A stretch of 64,000 nt of DNA from Triatoma infestans. Its lineage: Eukaryota; Arthropoda; Insecta; Hemiptera; Reduviidae. A program made the position numbers and the translations under genes. The stretch lies in the NCBI GenBank assembly GCA_011037195.1, contig JAAEAF010003318.1, positions 1-64,000 of the forward strand, read 5' to 3'. Under the pieces are notes generated by a model. It made no database searches and was not told where the DNA came from. It was given only the letters and a program-made list of their open reading frames with translations. Shown here one piece after another: positions 10,701-19,448 of the stretch (position 1 is its first letter; each line of letters starts with the position of its first letter).

Positions 10701-12789
10701 ATTTAGGCGCAGATAAAGGAAGCAGAGGGCACGGTGAATTGGATGACGCTGTTGTTAACGCTGCTGAGAGTAGTGAAGCAAACAAGGTGCGAAAGATGAC
10801 TGTTCTTTAAGAGGGTGGCGCGGAAAGACGAATTTTATCGCTAACAAGGTAATAAATGTTAATTTGTAAGGCGAAGACGCGTACAATGTGATCTAAATCG
10901 GAGCACAAGGCGAACTACCAACGGACACACAAGGGTTAACATGTAGTAACAAGTAGGACGACAGAAGAAGAGAACGGCACAGACATTGTTGTGCGGGCGA
11001 GAGGTGGAACGCAAATGGTGAAATTTTATAGAAATAGAGGATGTTTGAAGGGTGTGGGAAAGTAGGAAAGGGGCAAACCCCGAGAGATGAAGGTGCCGAC
11101 AATCCCACTACCAAGAGAGAAAGAGAAGTAAAAATGCGGGGAAGCGTGTGAACGAGGCGGGCGATGAAAGAAAAGAAGGAAATAATAACTTGGAAATGGC
11201 AAGTGATTAACAGTGGTGTACTAATAAAAAGGGCAATAAAGGGCGAAGCAAAGTTAATGCTCAAAGGTTCCGCGACCTAACAATTATTAACCTGGGGTCT
11301 ATATAGGCATGGGACTGTCCGCAAGAGGTATCTGTTGCATGTAGTTACTTGGGGGAGTAGTGGCTCACGGGTTACCACAGCTCAGTACTCCATGCACTTT
11401 ATCAGAACAATACACAACACACTTAAACAACATACACTCTACACTTTACAGACAAGGACAAACAGTACACGAACTAGGGTCTCCGTTCCTAGTTAATTGG
11501 CGTAAGCCAAGGGAGAAGGAAGGGATTAGCTCAATAGTAGCGCGCTGGACTATCAACGCGAAGGTCCCGGATTCGAATCCAGCATGCTGCCCTTAGATTT
11601 TCTCTTCCTAGGAACCTCCATATCTCACTGTCCGGTGTTATCTGTAGCTAGAGAACATTGCTCGGAGGCCAGCAGTGCACTGAGAAGGTTCCAGGGGTCA
11701 CAGTACATCTTTCAGGTCGCGGTGCAATAATCCCCTATAACAATCTAAATACGCATGGGACCTAAGCCAATATGGCTTTTATCCCCTCAATTTCCCCCCT
11801 GTTCATCCCAATAATTAATCTTCCCTGTTAGTTTACCGGTCTGTCTAAAATATCCTAAGATATCCTTTAACTCCTTTAACTCCTTCCCTACCAGGCTTTT
11901 CCATGAGAGTGAGGCCCTCCAAAATATACGAAACCTACTAACCAGCTAAACGGGGACACTGACATAAATAGTGATACACCTTTTCCCGAACTCCATCATC
12001 ACAATGCCAACCAAAGTTGTCAATCTTATCCTATTCAGGAAGAGGAGATAATCCGAAACCACTTGCTTAGTACCTTTGAAAAATTTTTTGGCTTTGCTGG
12101 AAAACACAGCTGTGGTTTCTAAAGTCTAGATCCCAACTGTTAGATTTCCACAGAATAATTAGCCTTCAATGACACAGATCAGAAATTAGAGGCATGTATT
12201 TATAAGAAATTTTTGTGGAAAATTTTGTTTGTTCTTCTAAAAGGTGCCTAAACCTTTTAGAATAATTTGATAGTTAAATAGTTTGATAGTTAGATAGTTG
12301 GATAGTTTAGGAAGTTTGATAGTTAGTTAGATTGTTAGGTAGTTAGATAGTTAGATAATTAGATAGTTCGATAGTTAGTTTAAAATAAGTTATTGAATAA
12401 TTATATTGGTAAAATAGAATATATTTTTAAGATTCTGTTCACTATAACATGTAACGACTACTCACATTATTAATGTTAATGGAGCCTAGAATTATTAAAT
12501 CATTTTACTTAACGTTTCAGTTGTTATTTGCGGCAATTATCGCCGTTTCACTACTGAAATTAATTTGCAATTAATTAAGTCGCTACAAAACAACCAAAAT
12601 GGATGTTTTCGTTTCAACAATGCACCGTGAGTATCTCAAGTTAATTCTTTAAATATTCTTTAAAGAATATCTACCAAGATTTAATTTGTCTTTTTTTTTT
12701 GCAGAGAGAGTACGGAAAATTGCAACCAACATCTGTCAGCTGTATGTGTTGCTGGCCTGGCTACATTTTATTCTGTCTTAAATATATAA
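2888..12789 (+). CDS. C16orf89: Secreted UPF0764/C16orf89-like (DUF4735) protein, six exons
   Basis: Exons: 2888-3059, 5508-5615, 7010-7257, 7374-7506, 12521-12626, 12705-12789. They join in one frame to 283 codons. I chose ATG 2888 because it opens a signal peptide: hydrophobic residues 5-16, then VGAA-S with likely cleavage after Ala19. Recognisable blocks are GYTLSHQ (161-167), a VICG block (222-225), NGCF (247-250) and the C-terminal C..HLSAVC..GL (262-274). This order of Cys, THQ-like and CG...GCF blocks is what I recall for the C16orf89 family, whose vertebrate members are secreted, thyroid-linked and of unknown biochemical function. Phases match at every junction, including the 5-kb fourth intron. 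Exon 2 needs donor GTTCGT at 5616; the stronger GTAAGT four bases later would give an immediate stop. The exon structure is firm; the family name is less so. Confidence 0.78.
3675..4350 (-). mobile_element. Family H element, truncated, in intron 1 of gene 1
   Basis: It starts within the 'tcgagttttcaccggaaatat' block and runs through two modules marked by 'tttgaaacatttctctggga' and by runs near 'agggg'. The terminal hairpin is missing. It is diverged from the copies at 13-14 kb and 31-33 kb. Confidence 0.65.
4464..4860 (+). mobile_element. Probable solo LTR (gypsy-like), intron 1 of gene 1
   Basis: It starts TGTAACACC, has a TATA box (CTGTATAAATACTG, about 4556), then 'catctcgtgttact' and 'aagtccaggcagattgtg'. 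A second LTR-like sequence at 14882-15312 has the same elements in the same order. The right edge is uncertain. No internal retroviral-type coding region is attached. Confidence 0.5.
4870..5500 (+). other. Intron 1 of gene 1, remainder
   Basis: AT-rich intron sequence with no frame or repeat that I recognise, ending in a 3' splice site (TTTTGCAG) at 5507. Confidence 0.5.
5612..5625 (+). promoter_or_regulatory. Tandem 5' splice sites, 4 nt apart
   Basis: The exon 2 end reads TATG|GTTC|GTAAGT. Using the first GT (5616) keeps gene 1 in frame with exon 3. Using the second, a near-perfect consensus site (5620), adds four bases and gives a TGA as the second codon after the junction. Either the weak site is used, the two are alternatives, or one base is wrong here. 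Confidence 0.55.
5836..6118. mobile_element. Fold-back element FB-1, intron 2 of gene 1
   Basis: A palindrome: 'agacattttccgtggtagcc' at the left is the complement of 'ggctgccacggaaaatgtct' at the right, and the core holds 'gaacgcccgaaaccggtcga' and its complement. The arms are about 130 bp and meet at about 5965. The copy at 23038 is close; those at 43850, 48755 and 50145 are more decayed. Confidence 0.85.
6240..6433 (+). mobile_element. SINE-A copy 2, head degenerate
   Basis: Contains 'ggattcggatccgatgctacc', then the family body ('cttccacagctcactgtccg') and ends at the 'gcgcttaaaaaaata' tail. It lies in intron 2 of gene 1. Confidence 0.8.
6737..6962 (+). mobile_element. SINE-A copy 3
   Basis: Head 'ctaagaggtagcgcgctggac' with B box 'gggtttcgagtcc'; body 'ctacagctcact' to 'gacgccaatgaccatagat', then an A-rich tail. 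It ends less than 50 bp before the acceptor of exon 3 of gene 1. Confidence 0.85.
7728..7768. repeat. (TC)n(AC)n microsatellite
   Basis: About nine TC repeats followed by about eleven AC repeats, in intron 4 of gene 1. Confidence 0.9.
7860..8285 (-). pseudogene. R1-type LINE endonuclease fragment
   Basis: The translation shows the second half of an EEP-type (APE-like) endonuclease: VILGLDSNAKSNLW, then TNIDVTL, then SDHRLITF, the Asp/Asn and His catalytic blocks of R1-clade LINE ORF2. A one-base insertion in a T run near 8056 breaks the frame between 'TTSDF' and 'DNGRAATNIDVTL'. No reverse transcriptase follows. Its upstream frame is fused to the BEL/Pao protease remnant at about 8290. Confidence 0.78.
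8290..8760 (-). pseudogene. BEL/Pao protease-region remnant
   Basis: Two overlapping frames carry blocks seen just after the protease motif of BEL/Pao polyproteins: 'TQRLHLPL' followed by an 'INW..LKHVH' block, then 'FNKRGEIDVHLGNDVLPYLL' and 'TPAAFHTI'. They are split by a frameshift near 8470. It lies directly downstream of the gag-type zinc fingers, as expected. The DTG-type active site itself is not readable. Confidence 0.65.
8816..10365 (-). pseudogene. BEL/Pao gag, frameshifted
   Basis: It opens MPRKTPSPAGAQL at 10365 and continues through 'FDRLVKEA' and a Pro/Ser-rich stretch. After a frameshift at about 9900-9950 comes the DUF1759-like block 'ALSDIDRLHHLFGVMKGPP', then 'FRHAWDDLC'. 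Further shifts lead to a Cys/His array: C-x2-C-x4-H-x4-C, then CRTCLSDGH and CHLCHRRYH, the hallmark of BEL/Pao gag. It is GC-rich against AT-rich flanks. Copies of the same gag start occur at 28802 and 58396. Confidence 0.85.
10545..11282 (-). repeat. BEL-1 5' LTR and leader
   Basis: Homologous to 27740-28435 in the other orientation, sharing 'ctccgatttagatc', the 'cttacaagttaacat' region and the CA/GA microsatellite stretch. The 3' border was set at the conserved GTGAGT and may be off by tens of bases. Open frames within it are incidental. Confidence 0.7.
11345..11485 (+). mobile_element. RTE-type LINE 5' end fragment
   Basis: 'cacgggttaccacagctcag' and the following Cys-poor AC-rich run match the complement of 25700-25860, the 5' end of RTE-1. 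Only the untranslated leader is present. Confidence 0.65.
11517..11727 (+). mobile_element. SINE-A copy 4
   Basis: Head 'ggattagctcaatagtagcg', B box 'ggattcgaatcc', body 'tctcactgtccggtgttatc' to 'gagaaggttccagg'. It has no poly-A. It lies in intron 4 of gene 1. Confidence 0.85.
12268..12380. repeat. Short degenerate tandem repeat, (GATAGTTA)n type
   Basis: About a dozen imperfect units of 'gatagttagatagtt', just upstream of exon 5 of gene 1. Confidence 0.75.
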
Positions 12790-12927
12790 TTTTTGACTAT
12801 TTTATAAAAAAATTTTTGGACATAATGCATTCTATTTATTATTAGAATATAATCGATTATGGTTGTAATTAAATTTATTTATGAAATTATAACATTTTAC
12901 TGTTATTGAGATTTTAACATTTTTTTT

Positions 12928-13597
12928 ACTTTCTCTTACTCCTAGTAAGAGGAAATATTGTAATTGTGTCAAATTTTCGATATCGAGTTTTCACCGGAAA
13001 TATCAGTTTTGAGGTCCCCTGAGTCCAAAAAAATGGTTTTTAGAAAATGGTGTGCGAGTATGTATGTGAACAGCATAGTTAAAAAAGGCAAAACCGTAGT
13101 AAAAAGTTCAAACTTGATATTCCGTTTAGGTATCACCATGGGATCTATCAGTACGTTATCTGTCAGAATTCCTCAGCCGGAAATACCACTTTACAAGTTG
13201 TTGTTTTTTTTTACTTTTTTGCAATTTTCTCAAAAATGGCTCCAAACGATTTTCTTGAAACTTCCTACATAAACTACCTATACAAAGATGTACAACTTTT
13301 ATTTAAAACATATCTCTGGGGAAATTCATTTAAGGGCACTTTTAGGGGAGGGGTGGAGTTATTTTTTTCTCTAAAGGGTTATTATAGTTGATTATACAAT
13401 TCTATCATCCAAACAAAATTAATTAGGAAAATGAATAGATGGCTAAAATTCCTAATTTTCAAGAAAATTAGTAAACCGGAAGTGCGCTTTTTCCTGAACT
13501 TTTTTTTCAGTTTTCGACGCGGATTATTAAAATTTGGTACAAAACTATAAAAATTTGTCAAATAAACTTTTGAGAACTGAGTAAGAGAAAGTAGTTT
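12928..13597 (-). mobile_element. Family H element, downstream of gene 1
   Basis: Begins ACTTTCTCTTACTCCTAGTA with the terminal stem-loop, then the 'ttttcgatatcgag' block, and ends GAGTAAGAGAAAGT. It carries one internal module. It follows the stop of gene 1 by 140 bp. Confidence 0.85.
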
Positions 13598-13617
13598 TGG
13601 GGAGGTTACACACTAAG

Positions 13618-14583
13618 ATTTTTAATTTCTCTTCCTCCTGACTACGACGAAGTATTGTAATCGTGCAAATTTTCGATATCGAGTTTCACCGGACAATACC
13701 GTTTTGAAGTCCCCTGAGGCCAAAAAAGTGGTTTTTAGCAAATCATCTGAGTGTGTGAGTGTGTATGTGAACAGCAATAGCTCAAAAACGAAAAACCGCA
13801 GAAAGGTGAAACTTGATATTAGTTTAGGTATCACCGTGGGATCTGACGGTGCGTAAGCTATCAAAATTCCTCAACCGGAAGTACCACTTTACTAGTTTTT
13901 TTTTTACCTTTTTGCAATTTTCTCAAAACTGAAACAGCACACTACACATACAAAGAGCTACAACGTTTATTGGAAAAAATTTCTCTAGGAAAATTCATTT
14001 AAGGGCACTTTTTGGGGGAGGGGTGAGATTAGGTTTTCCTCTAAAGTGCTGTTTCAGTTTATTAGACAATACGATCATCTAAATAATGTTAATTAGAATT
14101 AATATGTTGTTGAAATTCCGAGTTTCAAAAAAATCGGATAACCGGAAGTGCGTTTACTTTACCACTTTACTAAATGATTTATTCACTTTTCGCAATTTTC
14201 TGGAAAATGGCTCCGACGATTTTTTTGAAACATGGATGGAAACTAAACATGCAAAGATCTACAACTTTTATTTAAAACATTTCTCTGGGAAAATTCATTT
14301 TAAGGCACTTTTAGGGGAGGAGGTGGGGTTATGTTTTCTCTAAAGTGCTATCATAGTTGATTATACAATTCTATCATCCAAACATAATTAATTAGAAATA
14401 AATAGATGGCTGAAATTCCGAGTTTCAAGAAAATTAGTAAACCGGAAGTTGCGCTTTTACTGAACATTTTTTTTTTTTTAGTTTTCTACGAATTTCATTA
14501 AATTTGGTACACAAACTATAAAATTTGTCAAATATAATTTTGACAACTGGAGTAAGAGAAAGTTGTGTGAGTGTTTCACACTA
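13618..14583 (-). mobile_element. Family H element, long form with two modules
   Basis: It directly follows the previous copy in the same orientation. Two modules, each from 'accggaagtgcg' through 'aaaatggctccgacgatttt' to 'ctctaaagtgct', precede the end GTGTGAGTGTTTCACAC. The first stem-loop is degenerate. Confidence 0.85.
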
Positions 14584-14881
14584 GTTTTTTTTTTTTTTTT
14601 TTTTACATGCATTCCATTCAATAGTGCATTTTTTGAGATTTATTAGAATTATTGTTAAATCTTGTTAAAGGTTACGTTATTTCATATGCCACAATCAAAA
14701 GAAATAGGGGGCAGTGTTTTTAAGCGTACATTCCGCCCTTTACTCTACAATTCACAAAAACATGAATCCAGTAAAAAAAATAAAAAAAGCTGTTGTGAAA
14801 TACTCACACAATATTCTCTTACTTTTTTTAACACATTGAAATCATATAAACAATGACGTGACGAATTTTCTTATGCTCAAA

Positions 14882-15312
14882 TGTTACGTATTTGTCCTCT
14901 CACATAAATATAGAGTTGGTGGGGGATACGTATCAACCTAGCTTGGCAGGCAGAAGTGATGAAATATATTGTGGTCTAATAGAGCGCTGTAACGGCAAGA
15001 GAGAGAACACAAGCCCGACCGAGAGAAAACAGACTCTCTCTCGTACTCTCTGACTTAAGCAGGCTAGAGTGGGGAGAACCTGTATATAAGCCGGTGAGAG
15101 ATCTAGACATCTATCTATCAGATTCATCTATGAGATTCAACCATATATATCACATCGTGTCATATTTCTACTCCCACCATTTTATTCTATAAAAATTATT
15201 ACAAGTCCAGTGCAGTTTGTGTAAGCTTTATAGCTATATTATAACAGTGTCTTCATATCATATCACGTCTAATTAATTAATCCCAATTTCTCTCCTCATC
15301 AACTCCTTTACA
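14882..15312 (+). mobile_element. Probable solo LTR, same type as 4464
   Basis: Starts TGTTACG, has TATA box CTGTATATAAGCC (about 15079), then 'cacatcgtgtcatatttcta' and 'acaagtccagtgcagtttgtg', and ends TTTACA. It is flanked by family-H-like sequence. No target duplication is clear. Confidence 0.5.
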
Positions 15313-15680
15313 AGCGCTAAAAAAAAACACTGAACCAATTACATATAAAATTTGCAATTAATGCCACAAGTTCTGCACAACTATTCCATTTGAAATAAAA
15401 GTAATAACGTTTTTATCTTTGAACTTAACATACCTAGTTTAAAGGAAATCGTTGTTACTGCTTTCGAGAAATTCCAAAATAACTCAAAAAAACCTATTCT
15501 ATAAATTTGTACTTCCGGTTAACCGAATTTCTTCAAATTTCGTATTAATATTACGTAAGTGGTAAAATTATATATTATACTGAAGTTGTAGTTTAGGCGA
15601 AAGCATAACATTACTGTCCCCCAGAACCCCCCAAAAAATCACTTTTCCACTGAAAATGTTAGAAATAAAAGTGACCTTAT
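15313..15680. repeat. Relative of the satellite-adjacent family-H segment
   Basis: It starts with a truncated satellite monomer end (AGCGCT..AACACTGAACC), then aligns with 1004-1330 ('ttacatataaaattt', 'cttccggttaaccg', 'cccccagaacc'). No satellite expansion is present. Bases 15681-15908 hold only AT-rich sequence before the ATG of gene 2. Confidence 0.65.
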
Positions 15681-15908
15681 AAGATAACAATTTGATAAAA
15701 CTTTATGAAAGAAAAATAGAATTTCAAATAAAATACCACCTGCTAGATTTTATGCATTGATTGACCGGAGAAAAATATAATCATATGTAGTAACTTTTCA
15801 GTAACTTAGTACCTACTATTAATTTAAATTTAAAAAAAAAAGAAAGAATAAATAATCTTAAATAAATAAATAAATATATTAAATAACGCAATTTAGAGAA
15901 ATAATAGA

Positions 15909-17974
15909 ATGGAAGCAATTAGTATACCAGTTAAATTACTACATGAAGCCGAAGGTCATATTGTTACTGTACAAACACAAACTGGTGAAATGTTTAGAGG
16001 TAAATTAGTAGAGGCTGAAGACAATATGAACTGTTTAATGCAAGGAACTACAGTCACTTATACAAATGGAAAAGAAGTACAAATGGAAAATGTATATATT
16101 AGAGGATCTAAAGTAGTTATGCTAATATTGCCAGATATGCTTAGAGTCGCTCCAATGTTTAGACGAGGCAGAGGTAGGGGTGGTAGAGGAGCTGGCGGAT
16201 TTTCAAGGGGTTCACGAGGAGGAATGCAAAGAGGTCAGTAGAAAATGAATTGCGGGTAAAAAACATGTAGTGGTGACTGATGTCCTTACCGGCAGTGAAT
16301 GCTAATCTCATGACTGTTTTCTAAAGGTTCTGGTCCCATGCCACCTCCCCTTGGTTGTTGCTCACGAAAGAAAAATATATCATGAAAATAAAACTAGATC
16401 GCTTCCCTACTAAGTTTTATCGCAACACAATTCTCAGTCTAAAATGATAATGCATATAATAATAAAAAATGAGGGGAGGGAGGGATTAACTTAGTGGTTA
16501 GCGACAGGACTCTCACACGGACGTCCCGGCCTCTTAGCTCCTAGTTCGGTGATTATCTGTAGCGAGAGAATACGTCCGGAGGCCGGCAGTGTACTGAGAA
16601 GGCTACGGGCACCAATGATTGTAGATGTTGACGCGCCTTAAATAAAAAAAATATTACTTTATCATGAAATCTTCTATTTATTTAATTAAAAGCTTTGTTT
16701 AATTAGAAATTAAATTGATCATTATGCTAATAGGATTAGAAAGAAAGGACTAAGACTAATGCATCAACAGCCATAGAAAGTCTACCCGCCTTTGTCTAGA
16801 CCTCTGAGAAAAGTTTAATAATGTGTTCGATAAGCACTCGCATGAACGCCCCCAGTATTTCCCTGCTGGGAGAAGAAGTAGCCACTTTGGTGGTATTTTG
16901 GCAACCCTACCTCAAAGGTATCAACAACCGATGAACAAGAATACCTACACGAAAAAGGTATTCAGGGGAACCCAATTCTGGGCAGAGATATCGAGTCTGC
17001 TTCGGTATTTGCATTGATAAAATGCCTAATCACGCGAATCCTCACATATTACTGAAGAGAAATATAAAAAAATTATAAATTTCTCTTAAATCTGGACAAT
17101 GAAGTACACTTAATTAATTTAACTGAAATTAGATACTTTAATGAAAGCAAATACTTCATTAGTCTCAAAAGGTGGCTTGCTGGAGGAATCAGCACTTGTC
17201 AAAGTTAGACGAAAGCGCTAAGGGACCTTTAGAAAAACTTACTGCAGACTGCTTATGCAGAAACGACTTTAAAAGTTAAGCCCATAACCGGTCTGGTTAC
17301 GGTCACTGTCTTGGCAAGGGCAGATTCCTCCATCTGGCAGTTGAATCGCTCGTGGCGACAAAGATCCTTAAGGAAAGATTCGCGGTATTTTTGGGGCATT
17401 AACACTATACCCCCTTTTATAATCCCTACAGGAAGTAGGATTCCAAACCAGCTAAACCGGGCATTATTTAATTATATCATAGATAATATCTCTAACTCTG
17501 TCAGATATTAAATACGTAATTTATAAATAATAAATTAAATAATTTCTCTGCAAAAAAACATTACACATTACCCTCTTCTGCATTTAGTTTCTTTTCACTC
17601 TTCCTCTGTTATTCTTAATGGTAATCCTCTCTACAACTTTGGTGGCACTGATACAGAAACAATTGGTGTGAATGTGTGATTACGTGAGTGGAGCTATCTT
17701 AGGAAATTTAATTAGGGTGATGCAAGTATTTAAAGATTACTTTTATATTTCTTAATATGAGCACACACTTTTAGGTAGAGGAGGAAGAGGTGCAGGAGGA
17801 TATCCTTCATCATATGGAGGATATTCTAGAGGTGGATATCAAGGACAAACGGGATATCAAGGATATACAGGATATCAAGGACAATCGGGATATCAAGGGC
17901 AAACGGGATATCAAAGTTCATACAGTTCGTATCCTTCTACTTCTCAAAGGCCAGGTAGCAGCTATTGGAAATGA
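15909..17974 (+). CDS. SmD3: SmD3-like snRNP core protein with Tyr/Gly/Gln-rich tail
   Basis: Exons 15909-16233 and 17775-17974 (phase 1 join) encode 174 residues. The Sm fold is clear: LLHEAEGH, Sm1 with G31K-L and D38-N-M-N41, the RNA-contact loop, and Sm2 with YIRGSK (63-68) and LILPDML (72-78), matching SmD3. SmD3 forms the heteroheptameric ring on U snRNAs with SmB and the other Sm proteins. Residues 85-117 are RG-rich, as in SmD3. From 118 the tail is unusual: twelve Tyr in about 57 residues, built on GYQGQ-type hexapeptides. Exon 1 differs from typical SmD3 at several Sm2 positions (KVVMLIL where KIRFLIL is usual), so a diverged paralogue is possible. If the intron is kept, the frame ends after two more codons, giving 110 residues. 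Sm identity is solid; the tail role is unknown. Confidence 0.88.
16327..16353 (+). other. Possible 27-nt cassette exon of the SmD3-like gene
   Basis: An acceptor TTTTCTAAAG precedes 16327, and the next 27 bases read in phase 1 as SGPMPPPLG, leaving phase 1 before a weak donor GTTGTT. Inclusion would add nine residues between the RG region and the Tyr-rich tail without changing frame. The donor is poor, so this is tentative. If the donor is skipped the frame ends at TGA after a further 10 codons. Confidence 0.35.
16480..16652 (+). mobile_element. SINE-A copy 5, in the SmD3-like intron
   Basis: Head 'ttaacttagtggttagcgac', a deleted B-box region, body 'ggaggccggcagtgtactga' and 'gttgacgcgcctta', then an A-rich tail. 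Confidence 0.82.
16653..17774 (+). other. Rest of SmD3-like intron
   Basis: No host exon recognised. The stretch 16800-17480 is less AT-rich and has short broken frames (for example about 17300-17410) that look like a decayed mobile-element coding region, but I cannot assign it. It ends with acceptor TTTTAG at 17774. Confidence 0.4.
17834..17923 (+). repeat. In-frame 18-bp coding minisatellite
   Basis: Five units starting GGATATCAAGG at 17834, 17852, 17870, 17888 and 17906. Each encodes one GYQG-type hexapeptide of the SmD3-like tail. The first four are nearly identical; the fifth is diverged after CAA. Confidence 0.92.
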
Positions 17975-18015
17975 TATGTAAAATTAATTTTTGAACAAAC
18001 AAGTTTTCAGCATGG
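17975..18015 (+). other. Start of SmD3-like 3' UTR ending in a strong splice donor
   Basis: CATGG|GTAAGT at 18015/18016 is a consensus 5' splice site only 41 nt after the stop, so splicing here should not trigger decay by the usual 50-nt rule. A candidate acceptor, AAATTTTTCAG, lies at 38052. Confidence 0.35.
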
Positions 18016-18244
18016 GTAAGTAAAATTTATTTGGAAAATTAGCTATTTAAGGAAGTCTTGAAATGTGTGACTTCAATCTTCTTTGTAGCATACTTATTTT
18101 GACAAAAAATTCATCAGTAAAGACGAAAAGTTCTCTGTTTCTTCCTAAAAAAATGGCAACACCTTATTCAAACTCTGAAATTGTTCGTTTTAAAAACAAA
18201 ACAGATCTCAGAAAATATTACGAGAAAATTTAGATGGTGAGTGG

Positions 18245-18734
18245 GTAGGTTCAGTGCTTATGGATGAGTGCAGTGGGTTGTCGGCAGTCTAAGATGCTCA
18301 ATGGGGGTCCGGACGGAGCTTTGAGTAGCGGGATCCGTTGTCTTTCACGGACCTCTCTCAGGCAAATGGATGGCTTCCTCACTGGGCATTGTGGTTTAAG
18401 GAGACATCTCTATACAATGGGACTCATGCCTGACCCCTTTTGATGAGTTTGTGAGACGGAGGAGGAAACACCCATGTATCTGATAACGGAGTGTTTGGGC
18501 TGTAAGGAGATTAGGTTTAGGACCTTCGGCCGGAATAGGATATCGGTAGAGGATCTTAAGCTATGTCTTTTTAAGGTTTTGGTTCGATTTGTTCGGTCTG
18601 TGGTGAAACTTAGATGAGTAAAACCTGGGACTGGACTTTTGTTCCAGATCCAGTAGTTATTATTCTTTAGGGTTAGCTATATGGGCCCAGGGAGGCTTTG
18701 GATAGCGTAGGGTTTCGCCCTCCCCTTCCTTGAC

Positions 18735-18769
<35 letters not shown>

Positions 18770-18770
18770 G
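18245..18770 (+). mobile_element. LOA-type LINE, 3' end only
   Basis: 5'-truncated copy of the element at 40516-43430. It retains the C-terminal Cys/His block (GHCGLRRHLYTMGLMP, C-ETEEE-TP, then HLI-type residues with stop changes) and the 3' UTR ('gatagcgtagggttt'), and ends in (TAA)n at about 18733-18768, the tail type common in this clade. Confidence 0.82.
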
Positions 18771-19260
18771 ATGGCATGGTATGATTTTATATTGTGATTC
18801 TCTAACGAGATAGGTAGTTTTCATTAAACTTAATTTAGATTAATCTGATGTTAAGGGAATAAATTAAACGTTTGTTTATATCAAATACGAATTTTATATA
18901 AATTTATACAATTATCAAGGAGGCATTTGTTGCATGATTGAATATCAATGCTGTCCACAAGGCATGGAGATTTTGAATAGAAAAAATTCTGGTAATGACA
19001 CTTATTTGTTCTACGAAGACGACAATTCCCTATAGTTTTAATTATTATTCATTCTCAAAGGCAAAGTATTGATCATCTTGGTTAGACTCTTATTTAGCCT
19101 CGAACAACTACATGTTACGTTGTCGAGATGTCGTTCAACATAAGGAATAATAATTCAACGTTCTAAAACTATTAAAAGAACTTTGTTTGGAAACTTGTTT
19201 TATAACTATCAATTTCGTCCTTAATTTATGTATTCTTCATTTATTCTTACATTTTTTTTT
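18771..19260. other. AT-rich, no feature recognised
   Basis: No frame or repeat that I can name. The following 19262-19440 stretch is locally GC-rich ('gaggcgccgggggcgccacg') and may be another repeat. Confidence 0.3.
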
Positions 19261-19448
19261 TTGGCAGGCCTCCACCGGAGGGTTAGTCGCCGAGGGCGCC
19301 ATGGGGACTGAGCTCCCGTGACACGCGTTAATATTGCAAATTCGGCTAGACTAATTTTCAAGCTGTTTTGCACCATTTAACACAGATGTTTCTTGAAAAT
19401 GTTAAGAGGCGCCGGGGGCGCCACGGAGGCACAGACTTCATAGGATAT

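Larger units (their letters stand above)
8290..11282 (-). mobile_element. BEL/Pao element BEL-1: LTR, spliced-looking leader, gag, part of protease
   Basis: The LTR starts TGTTAGG at 11282 on the - strand and matches the LTRs at 27740 and, more distantly, 57596. A leader segment at 10545-10437 is bounded by GTGAGT and GCGCAG. Gag follows. The element stops in the protease, where an R1 endonuclease fragment is joined, so the RT, integrase and the other LTR are absent. It sits antisense in intron 4 of gene 1. Confidence 0.82.
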
